Notes under the pieces: model-generated | Seen by the model: the letters and a program-made list of their open reading frames with translations, nothing else | The model's database searches: none | Told to the model about the DNA's origin: nothing | In this document: one piece after another, positions 1-4,856 of the stretch | Layout of the letters: each line of letters begins with the position of its first letter | Numbering within the stretch: the stretch's first letter is position 1 | Made by a program: the position numbers and the translations under genes | DNA from: an uncultured Clostridia bacterium | Lineage (GTDB): Bacteria; Bacillota; Clostridia; Christensenellales; Pumilibacteraceae | Assembly (NCBI GenBank): GCA_900553555.1 | Contig: USEG01000054.1 | Coordinates: forward strand, 1-6,426 | Direction of reading: 5' to 3' | Length of the DNA: 6,426 bases

Positions 1-425
1 GCAACGATTTGCCGGAGGGCTACAACCCTAAAGGCGTAATAGCGCTGCTGTCGGCGAAAAAAGACAGCGTGCTGTGCGTAAGGGGCAATTGCGAAGCGGA
101 AGTGGACCAGATGGTGCTGCCCTTCCCGGTGATGGCGGACTACATTGCTATAGAAAGCGGCGATCGCGTGATTTTTGCCACGCACGGCCACAAGTACGAC
201 AAAAACAATTCTCTGCCCATGTGCCGCGGAGACGTCATGCTGTCGGGCCACACCCACATACCCGATTGCACGGAAAAAGACGGAAAATATTATCTAAACC
301 CCGGTTCGGTATCGCTGCCCAAGGAGGGCAGCCGCCATTCGTACATGATTTACGAGGACGGGGAGTTTTGGTGGAAAGACCTGTCCGGCGAGACGTACAT
401 GACCTTAAAGCTGCCGCGTATGTAG
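1..425 (+). CDS. yfcE: YfcE-type metallophosphoesterase, 3' part (5' end outside window)
   Basis: Partial gene: the reading frame is open from the left edge and stops at TAG 423-425, leaving 140 visible residues. The family is usually about 180 residues, so roughly 40 N-terminal residues, including the first metal-binding motif, lie upstream. Visible calcineurin-like motifs, in order, are RGNCEAEVDQM (from about base 81), THGH (180-191) and SGHTHIP (243-263), followed by NPGSVSLPK. The asparagine and histidines of these motifs bind the two divalent metals in the YfcE/MJ0936 family. LPEGY near the visible start and the GNCxxEVDQM block closely resemble E. coli YfcE as I remember it. Characterised members are cytosolic and hydrolyse phosphodiester model substrates; the natural substrate is uncertain. 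TTG at 9 is not taken as the start because homology continues upstream. No terminator separates it from the next promoter. Confidence 0.93.
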   Translation, partial: NDLPEGYNPKGVIALLSAKKDSVLCVRGNCEAEVDQMVLPFPVMADYIAIESGDRVIFATHGHKYDKNNSLPMCRGDVMLSGHTHIPDCTEKDGKYYLNPGSVSLPKEGSRHSYMIYEDGEFWWKDLSGETYMTLKLPRM

Positions 426-456
426 CAAATCCCGCCGTGCGTTTTTGCAAAAAACA

Positions 457-485
457 TTGACAGTTTTTATATAATATGCTAAAAT
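457..485 (+). promoter_or_regulatory. Sigma-A-type promoter for the collagen/HtrA lipoprotein gene
   Basis: TTGACA at 457-462 matches the -35 consensus exactly. A 17-base spacer leads to TAAAAT at 480-485, preceded by TG at 477-478 (extended -10). Transcription should begin near 491-493, giving a leader of about 48 bases. A 12-bp A/T palindrome (TTTTTGCAAAAA, 442-453) sits just upstream of the -35 and may act as an UP-like A-tract. Confidence 0.85.
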
Positions 486-520
486 GATAATGCTATAACG
501 GAAAAAATATGCTTATCATT
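483..520. repeat. Inverted repeat across the -10 and start region, possible operator
   Basis: AATGATAA (483-490) and TTATCATT (513-520) are perfect 8-base complementary arms separated by 22 bases. The left arm overlaps the end of the -10 and lies mostly upstream of the predicted transcription start. It would therefore act as DNA (a repressor site) rather than as an RNA hairpin. TGATAAT-type half sites resemble those of Fur/PerR-family regulators, but the arm spacing does not match a classical 7-1-7 box. The arms are A/T-rich and could be fortuitous. Confidence 0.35.
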
Positions 521-539
521 ACAAGGAGCAAAAACATTT

Positions 540-2591
540 ATGAGAAAGAAAATTTTCACGGTGTTTATCGCGTTGATGATGACAGCGGTTTTATGCTTTA
601 CGGCGGCATGCGACGGCGGTAAACAGCAAAACGATCAGCAACTCAGTTATCAGCAGCAGTCATACGAAATTGCGCTGGAAAAAGGATATGACGGCACCTT
701 GGAGGAATGGATCGAACTGCTGCGCGGCGAAGACGGCGAAGACGGCAAGTCTGCCTATCAGTTGGCGGTAGAAAGCGCCGGCTTTCAGGGCACTTTGGAG
801 CAGTGGATAGCGTCGCTTAAAGGCAAAGACGGCGAAGACGGCAACGACGGCCGCGGTATTGCCGATGTCAAGATAGAAGACGGAGTGCTGTACATACAAT
901 ATACCGACAGCGATATATACGTCTATATAGGCGTCGTCAAAGGCGAAGACGGCAAAGACGGAATTGACGGCGAAGATGGCAAGGACGGTCATGACGGCGC
1001 AAACGGACAAAACGGCGAGGACGGCAAGGACGGCCACGACGGCAAAGACGGGACAAAAATTCTGGACGCATATATAAAAGACGGCTGCCTATACATATTC
1101 TATAACGACGGAACGACGCACTGCGCCGGCAAAGTTCAGGGCGACGCGGGCCGCGGTGTGGCGGAAATGAAGATAATCGACGGCGTCCTTTACGTTCGTT
1201 ACAGCGACGGAGACGATTTTGTCGAGATAGGCAGCGTAAAAGGCGAGAAAGGCGACGCCGGCCGCGGCATTGTCTCCGCTAAGGTGGAAAACGGCAACCT
1301 GTACATTTTGTACAGCGACGCGGATGAATACGAGTATGTAGGCAAGGTTCAGGGCGACAAAGGCGAGCCCGGTCAGAATCTCGACATAAACGAAGTGTAC
1401 GCGGCGGCGCAGGCGGGCGGATACGAAGGCTCGCTGCTGGAATTTATTTCCGCGTTCTTAAAAGTGGAAGTCAACGCTTCTTCCGAACAGGTCATCAGCA
1501 AGACGCTGCTGTCCACCGTCGCCATAGCGACAAAATACAGCGGCAGCAACGTTTCGAGCGGTTCGGGCGTGATTTATAAAGGCGACAAGCAAACGGGCGA
1601 AGTTTATATAATTACAAACTTCCACATGGTTTACAACGCGAACTCGGACGATAAGATTTGCGACGACGTTTACGTGTTCTTCTACGGCATGCCCTTTGTA
1701 AAACTTTCAAAGGACAATCCGTCCTACACCCCGGAAGAGCTTTCCAATTATCTGCTGCTGGAAGAATGCGGCATAAAAGCGCAGTATGTGGCGGGCAGCA
1801 TGACCAGCGATATAGCGATACTTAAAATAGAAAACTGCGAGCAGTATATCACCGGTCCCTACCGCCCCGCAGAGATGATAGAAGATTCGGACCTTATAAA
1901 AGAAGGCGAAACCTCATATGTAGTGGGCAACGCCGAGGGCATAGGCCTTAGCGCGACGTCCGGCATTATCAGCCTGCAAAGCTCCGACCTTACCATCACC
2001 ACCGATACGGTCACGGGCGAAAAACATACCTACCGCGTAATCCGCACCGACGCTGCTGTCAACCACGGCAATTCGGGCGGCGGCTTGTACGATAAGGACG
2101 GCAGACTCATGGGAATAGTCAACGCCAAGACTCAGTCGGTAACGGTAGACAACATGGGTTATGCGCTGCCTCTCAACGCGGTGCTGGGCGTTGTAAACAA
2201 TCTTTTGACGCGGGCAGAGGACACTACCGTTTACGATGACGAAGTAAGCGCAGCGGGCTTTGGATTCAACAAATGCCTGTTGGGCGTGACCGTCCGCGAA
2301 ACGGGTAATTATGCCGATTACGACGAAGTAACGGGTCTTATTACCGGCAAAAGCGTGGTGGAGGCAACGGAAGTGACTCCCGGCAGTGCTGCGGACGGAT
2401 ATATCCTGGCGGGAGATAAAATTCTTACAGTGGAAATAAACGGCATAAAACGCGAAATTTATCGTAAGTATCAGATAGGCGAACTGCTGCTGTATGCCAA
2501 AAAAGGCGACATAGCCGTCGTCACCGTCTTGCGAGAAGGCCAGCAGGTGCGGCTCGAAATACCGCTTATTTACACTACATACATGAAATAA
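540..2591 (+). CDS. Surface lipoprotein with collagen-like repeats, HtrA-like serine protease and PDZ domain
   Basis: 683 residues. A lipoprotein signal peptide (1-23, MRKK then a hydrophobic stretch) ends at TAAC with Cys24 as the likely lipidated residue. Next come two 'SYEIALEKGYDGTLEEWIELLRG'-type modules at 41-63 and 71-95. Four related beta-rich modules (about 31-32 residues, pattern DGxLYIxYSD) follow at 104-135, 171-201, 204-235 and 241-272. They are joined by Gly-X-Y tracts, the longest at 135-173, with a degenerate third W-type module near 286-308. Residues 320-555 are a trypsin-like S1C/HtrA domain with the triad visible as His362 (TNFHMV), Asp424 (SDIAIL) and Ser512 (GNSGGG). Residues 580-677 look like a PDZ domain (LGVTV, GSAADGYILAGDKIL). 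ATG 540 follows AAGGAG (523-528), an 11-base gap, and is the only start that keeps the signal peptide. Inferred role: membrane-anchored extracytoplasmic protease on a stalk. Substrate unknown. The 62-residue His-to-Asp spacing is longer than in DegP. Confidence 0.9.
   Translation: MRKKIFTVFIALMMTAVLCFTAACDGGKQQNDQQLSYQQQSYEIALEKGYDGTLEEWIELLRGEDGEDGKSAYQLAVESAGFQGTLEQWIASLKGKDGEDGNDGRGIADVKIEDGVLYIQYTDSDIYVYIGVVKGEDGKDGIDGEDGKDGHDGANGQNGEDGKDGHDGKDGTKILDAYIKDGCLYIFYNDGTTHCAGKVQGDAGRGVAEMKIIDGVLYVRYSDGDDFVEIGSVKGEKGDAGRGIVSAKVENGNLYILYSDADEYEYVGKVQGDKGEPGQNLDINEVYAAAQAGGYEGSLLEFISAFLKVEVNASSEQVISKTLLSTVAIATKYSGSNVSSGSGVIYKGDKQTGEVYIITNFHMVYNANSDDKICDDVYVFFYGMPFVKLSKDNPSYTPEELSNYLLLEECGIKAQYVAGSMTSDIAILKIENCEQYITGPYRPAEMIEDSDLIKEGETSYVVGNAEGIGLSATSGIISLQSSDLTITTDTVTGEKHTYRVIRTDAAVNHGNSGGGLYDKDGRLMGIVNAKTQSVTVDNMGYALPLNAVLGVVNNLLTRAEDTTVYDDEVSAAGFGFNKCLLGVTVRETGNYADYDEVTGLITGKSVVEATEVTPGSAADGYILAGDKILTVEINGIKREIYRKYQIGELLLYAKKGDIAVVTVLREGQQVRLEIPLIYTTYMK
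942..1058 (+). repeat. Collagen-like Gly-X-Y coding repeat (13 triplets)
   Basis: Within the lipoprotein gene, residues 135-173 are thirteen uninterrupted Gly-X-Y triplets, mostly G-E/K/H-D. They are encoded by near-identical GGC-GAA-GAC / GGC-AAG-GAC nine-base units. Shorter tracts lie at residues 63-70, 95-106, 235-243 (GEKGDAGRG) and 272-278 (GDKGEPG). No proline is present in the long tract, so triple-helix formation would depend on charged-pair stabilisation, as proposed for other bacterial collagen-like proteins. Slippage could vary its length between strains. Confidence 0.85.
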
Positions 2592-2610
2592 TATAAGTGG
2601 AGGGAGAAAA

Positions 2611-3198
2611 ATGATAGTTAAATTTTCAGATTACGAGATAATCACACCCGATTTGGTGGAAAAAATCAAAAAGGCGCTAAGTGCGTCTCCCGAATACACG
2701 GAAGCCATTTTTTCCAAACGCGGCGCAAAAGAGTGGGCGGAAAGCGTTTCGGGGCTTCGGGCGTTGTTGCTTGCGCTCAAAGAGGAGAAGATAAACAGTC
2801 ACGACGTAAAAATCAAGCGTCTGCCCGGGGGAAAGCCGGTATTTGAAAATTTACCGTATTATTTTAACATCTCTCATTCCTGCGGACGCGCCGTGTGCGC
2901 ACTCAGTCAAAAAGAAGTGGGCGTGGATATCGAATTTATCAAAAAAAAGCGCTCGTTCGACGTCATTGCAAAAAACTTTTTCTCCGACGGAGAGCAGCAG
3001 CGTTTTCGCGCCGCAAAAAACAAAAACGAAGAATTTTATCGTATTTGGACGCGCAAAGAGGCGCTGCTTAAAATGAACGGAGACGGCATAGAATTCGGCA
3101 AACTCAAAAACATCGATACCTTCGGCTACGACGGCGCCGAATTTACGGAGATAAGGCGCGGGCTTTATCTTGTGTCGGTCTGCGAAAAGAACAATTAG
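2611..3198 (+). CDS. Sfp/AcpT-type 4'-phosphopantetheinyl transferase
   Basis: 195 residues, cytosolic. The family transfers the phosphopantetheine arm of coenzyme A to a serine of acyl, peptidyl or aryl carrier proteins, needing Mg2+. Motifs in order: GKP at 74-76; NISHS at 86-90; GVDIE at 104-108, with Asp106 and Glu108 as metal ligands; and WTRKEALLK at 146-154, with Glu150 and Lys154 in the third conserved block. The length is slightly shorter than Sfp (224) but usual for clostridial members. ATG 2611 follows GGAGGGAG (2599-2606). The gene starts 19 bases after the lipoprotein stop with no terminator between, so both are probably co-transcribed. No carrier-protein or synthase gene is in the window, so the substrate cannot be told. 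It may serve fatty-acid ACP or a pathway encoded elsewhere. Confidence 0.92.
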   Translation: MIVKFSDYEIITPDLVEKIKKALSASPEYTEAIFSKRGAKEWAESVSGLRALLLALKEEKINSHDVKIKRLPGGKPVFENLPYYFNISHSCGRAVCALSQKEVGVDIEFIKKKRSFDVIAKNFFSDGEQQRFRAAKNKNEEFYRIWTRKEALLKMNGDGIEFGKLKNIDTFGYDGAEFTEIRRGLYLVSVCEKNN

Positions 3199-3269
3199 TT
3201 CGCCGCCCGTGAAGCAGGATAAAAAGCGCAAAAACTTTTAAATAACACGTTAAAATCGGCAAAAAACAC

Positions 3270-3298
3270 TTGCTTTTTTGTAAAAACGGTGGTATAAT
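3270..3298 (+). promoter_or_regulatory. Promoter of the rpsF-ssb-rpsR operon
   Basis: TATAAT at 3293-3298 is a perfect -10, preceded by TG at 3290-3291 (extended -10). A weak -35 (TTGCTT, 3270-3275) sits 17 bases upstream. The start near 3305 leaves a leader of about 90 bases before rpsF. The -35 lies between arms of an A/T-rich inverted repeat (CAAAAAA 3260-3266, TTTTTTG 3274-3280), which is too A/T-rich to be a convincing terminator for the preceding gene. Confidence 0.8.
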
Positions 3299-3320
3299 AA
3301 CAAAGCTGTAATTTATTTTA

Positions 3321-3360
3321 CGGCCGGTCGTAAGGCCGCATCCTTTCTCTTCCGGAAGGA
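3321..3360 (+). promoter_or_regulatory. Structured leader of rpsF mRNA, possible S6:S18 autoregulatory element
   Basis: Two adjacent hairpins can form. The first pairs CGGCC (3321-3325) with GGCCG (3334-3338) around an 8-base loop. The second pairs TCCTTTC (3341-3347) with GGAAGGA (3354-3360), one G-U pair, loop TCTTCC. A CCG triplet falls at the loop/stem junction (3352-3354). rpsF leaders in many bacteria carry a structure bound by the S6:S18 complex that contains a conserved CCG. Assigning this leader to that class is inference from position and the triplet only; the match to the published consensus was not tested. The rpsF ribosome site AGGAGGT is at 3381-3387, downstream of both hairpins. 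Confidence 0.4.
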
Positions 3361-3396
3361 AGGGACGAAAATAGACCAAAAGGAGGTAAAAGTATC

Positions 3397-3678
3397 ATGA
3401 ATAAGTACGAAGTTTTGTACATCCTTGATTCCAAAGTCGAAGGAGCGCAAAAGGACGCACTCATCGAAAAGTTTTCCGCTCTCGTTACCGATAACGGCGG
3501 CGAAGTGGAGAGCGTCGATAAGTGGGGCGACAGGAAGTTAGCCTATCCTATCAATTACAAGACTGAAGGCTACTATGTTCTGATGAACTTCACTGCAAAG
3601 CCCGAATTTCCGCAGGAGCTGGAAAGACAGATGCGCATTGCCGATGAAGTAATAAGATACATGGTCGTCAAGAAGTAA
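3397..3678 (+). CDS. rpsF: 30S ribosomal protein bS6
   Basis: 93 residues, the normal bS6 length. It begins with MNKYEVLYIL and carries the family block WGDRKLAYPINYKTEGYYVL in the middle, followed by the C-terminal helix and RYMVVKK. bS6 binds bS18 on the platform of the small subunit. The start at 3397 has a near-ideal AGGAGGT nine bases upstream. It is first in the classical rpsF-ssb-rpsR operon, followed after 25 bases by ssb. Nothing is unusual in the protein. Confidence 0.97.
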   Translation: MNKYEVLYILDSKVEGAQKDALIEKFSALVTDNGGEVESVDKWGDRKLAYPINYKTEGYYVLMNFTAKPEFPQELERQMRIADEVIRYMVVKK

Positions 3679-3703
3679 ATTCTCACTTCGGAAGGAAAAA
3701 ACA

Positions 3704-4129
3704 ATGAATAAATGCATTTTTGTAGGAAATCTCACTCGTGACCCCGAGACCGGGTCGACAAACAGCGGTATATCGTATTGTCGTTTCAGCATTGCCGTAA
3801 ACAGGAATTACGCCAATGCCAACGGAGAAAGAGAGGCGGACTTTATCAATATCGTGACATGGAGAGGCCTTGCCGATAACTGTGCGCGGTATTTGCAAAA
3901 AGGCAGTAAGGTGTGCGTTTGCGGTCAGTTGCAAACGAGAACGTACGAAGGCCAGGACGGCACCAAGCGTTACGCCACCGAAATAGTAGCCGACGACGTT
4001 GAATTCATCGGCCCCAGGCAGAATGCCGCAGGTGACGGCGAAACGGCTTCGGCGCCTGTACGCACCGCCAACAAGAAAGTTTCCGAACTGCAACCCGTCG
4101 AAACGGAAGAAGACGATTTCCCGTTCTGA
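3704..4129 (+). CDS. ssb: Single-stranded DNA-binding protein
   Basis: 141 residues. The OB-fold occupies about 1-104 (MNKCIFVGNLTRDPE, then FSIAVNR, DFINIVTWRG with Trp53, and GQLQTRTYEGQDG). A short polar linker (105-132) leads to the acidic tip EDDFPF. This tip is the conserved docking peptide for SSB-interacting repair and replication proteins, here with Phe where DDIPF is more common. The protein coats single-stranded DNA as a tetramer during replication and repair. GAAGG at 3691-3695, eight bases before ATG, sets the start. Five cysteines (4, 26, 60, 71, 73) are more than in typical SSBs such as that of E. coli; this may simply reflect an anaerobic lifestyle. It lies between rpsF and rpsR, as in most Firmicutes. 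Confidence 0.97.
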   Translation: MNKCIFVGNLTRDPETGSTNSGISYCRFSIAVNRNYANANGEREADFINIVTWRGLADNCARYLQKGSKVCVCGQLQTRTYEGQDGTKRYATEIVADDVEFIGPRQNAAGDGETASAPVRTANKKVSELQPVETEEDDFPF

Positions 4130-4155
4130 TTTATTTTCAAGGAAGGTAAAAAATT

Positions 4156-4437
4156 ATGGATAAAAAAACCAACACCACCGCGGCTAAGCCCGCTGAAACA
4201 GATGAAAAGAGCAAAAAGGTGCGCCGCGCTCCCAAAAAGAAGGTTTGCTTGTTCTGCACCGAAAAAAATGCCGTCATCGATTATAAAGACGTCAACAGAT
4301 TGAAGAAGTTTATTACCGAAAAGGGAAAAATCATTCCCCGCAGAGCTTCGGGCGTTTGCGCCGAGCATCAGAGAGATTTGTCTGTCGCCATCAAGAGAGC
4401 AAGATATATGGCTCTTCTTCCCTATGTTGGCGAATAA
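4156..4437 (+). CDS. rpsR: 30S ribosomal protein bS18, zinc-binding (C+) form
   Basis: 93 residues, somewhat longer than the common 75-80. The extra length is a lysine- and alanine-rich N-terminal extension (1-28) expected to be disordered. The core has [19 protein letters not shown], then [23 protein letters not shown] and the end MALLPYVGE. Cys31, Cys34, Cys68 and His71 form a CxxC...CxxH zinc ligand set, which marks the C+ version of this protein. Bacteria with zinc-regulated paralogues keep a C- version elsewhere. It pairs with bS6 on the ribosome platform. AAGGAAGGT at 4139-4147 precedes ATG by eight bases. It is the last gene of the operon; rplI, often next in Firmicutes, is absent. Confidence 0.96.
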   Translation: MDKKTNTTAAKPAETDEKSKKVRRAPKKKVCLFCTEKNAVIDYKDVNRLKKFITEKGKIIPRRASGVCAEHQRDLSVAIKRARYMALLPYVGE

Positions 4438-4477
4438 TGCCGGACTACACAATATCTCTTTAGGATAAACCACAAAT

Positions 4478-4510
4478 AAAAGCTTCCGTTTGCTTCGGGA
4501 GCTTTTTTTA
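4478..4510 (+). terminator. Intrinsic terminator of the rpsF-ssb-rpsR operon
   Basis: A 10-bp stem pairs AAAGCTTCCG (4479-4488) with CGGGAGCTTT (4496-4505), with one G-U pair and loop TTTGCTT. Seven T residues (4503-4509) overlap and follow the stem. It lies about 40 bases after the rpsR stop. Confidence 0.93.
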
Positions 4511-4538
4511 TTGATATCAGACGGCAATATTGTATAAG
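4511..4538 (+). promoter_or_regulatory. Candidate promoter directly after the operon terminator
   Basis: TTGATA (4511-4516) and TATAAG (4533-4538) each match five of six consensus bases, with a 16-base spacer. Transcription from it would begin near 4545 and run about 187 bases to the terminator at 4702-4731. The region is A/T-rich, so a chance match is possible. Confidence 0.45.
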
Positions 4539-4678
4539 GACTCGTTGTTTGTCAAGAAGTCTTATATACACAATTAAAAATACGTCTTCAAAATGGAGAC
4601 GATGACATAGGCGAGCTTGACGACACGGACGAGCCTACGGAAGAGGACAATATCTTTTTAGTCGGCGGGGAGCATTAA
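4538..4678 (+). pseudogene. Acidic reading frame lacking a start codon, probable 3' gene remnant
   Basis: Between TAA 4535-4537 and TAA 4676-4678 the frame is open for 46 codons but contains no ATG, GTG or TTG. From 4598 the base composition changes from A/T-rich to the GAC/GGC/GAG/ACG codon style of neighbouring genes. It would encode an acidic tail beginning GDDDIGELDDTDEPTEED and ending FLVGGEH. An intrinsic terminator follows 24 bases after the stop, as after a real gene. The only nearby ATGs (4593, 4602) are in another frame that stops at 4608 and have no ribosome site. I do not recognise the protein. The best reading is the surviving C-terminal end of a deleted gene. Alternatives are a short peptide with a non-standard start or a small RNA spanning 4545-4731. 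Confidence 0.4.
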
Positions 4679-4701
4679 AAGAGAATAAAAAGTAAAAAAA
4701 G

Positions 4702-4731
4702 AAGAGAGCGGACTTTCTGCCGCTCTTTTTT
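4702..4731 (+). terminator. Second intrinsic terminator, after the orphan frame
   Basis: AGAGCGG (4705-4711) pairs with CCGCTCT (4720-4726) around an 8-base loop. The stem extends outward by a G-U and two A-U pairs, and is followed by a T run (4726-4731). It cannot belong to rpsR, which already has its own terminator about 220 bases upstream, so it marks the end of a separate past or present transcript. Confidence 0.9.
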
Positions 4732-4741
4732 ATAAATGCTA

Positions 4742-4815
4742 CGGCAATTTATCACCCGCGAAAAGGCAACGCGCCTTACATAAAAAAGCATTAAAAGGTG
4801 ATAATTTTTTTGCCG
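4742..4815. repeat. Imperfect inverted repeat upstream of the M1 peptidase gene
   Basis: Left arm CGGCAA (4742-4747) plus TTATCACC (4749-4756) pairs with right arm GGTGATAA (4797-4804) plus TTGCCG (4810-4815), 14 pairs with one asymmetric internal loop (one T against five T). Inside it a smaller hairpin pairs AAGGC (4763-4767) with GCCTT (4773-4777). The span is 74 bases and ends 41 bases before the next start codon. It could be a regulatory fold, an operator pair or a very small decayed element. A -10-like GATAAT (4800-4805) lies in the right arm but has no convincing -35. Confidence 0.45.
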
Positions 4816-4856
4816 CGAACGTAAGATAAATAGAAAACATTAGTAGGAGCGGAAAG

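Noticed and set aside
660..1037. Long open frame on the - strand under the Gly-X-Y region
   Set aside because: It is the antisense shadow of GAC/GGC repeats, giving a low-complexity Ala/Val/Phe peptide with no family signature. The + strand frame has a signal peptide and a complete protease domain.
942..1058. CRISPR-like or tandem DNA repeat array
   Set aside because: The periodicity is nine bases, stays in frame and encodes Gly-X-Y triplets without spacers. It is a protein repeat, not a CRISPR array.
2851..3231. 126-codon open frame on the - strand under the phosphopantetheinyl transferase gene
   Set aside because: The + strand gene carries all family motifs across this stretch; the antisense peptide has none.
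3236..3280. Possible terminator between the phosphopantetheinyl transferase gene and rpsF
   Set aside because: The candidate stem (3260-3266 with 3274-3280) is nearly all A-U and overlaps the -35 of the rpsF promoter. No G/C-rich stem with a following T tract is present.
3970..4527. 185-codon open frame on the - strand across ssb and rpsR
   Set aside because: It runs antisense through two well-conserved genes and into the operon terminator, with no recognisable motif.
4593..4610. ATG at 4593 as the start of a small gene in the orphan region
   Set aside because: The frame stops after five codons and there is no ribosome-binding site in the A/T-rich bases before it.
4763..4777. AAGGC/GCCTT hairpin as a - strand terminator
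   Set aside because: There is only a 5-bp stem and a short T run on that strand, and no - strand gene nearby would need it.
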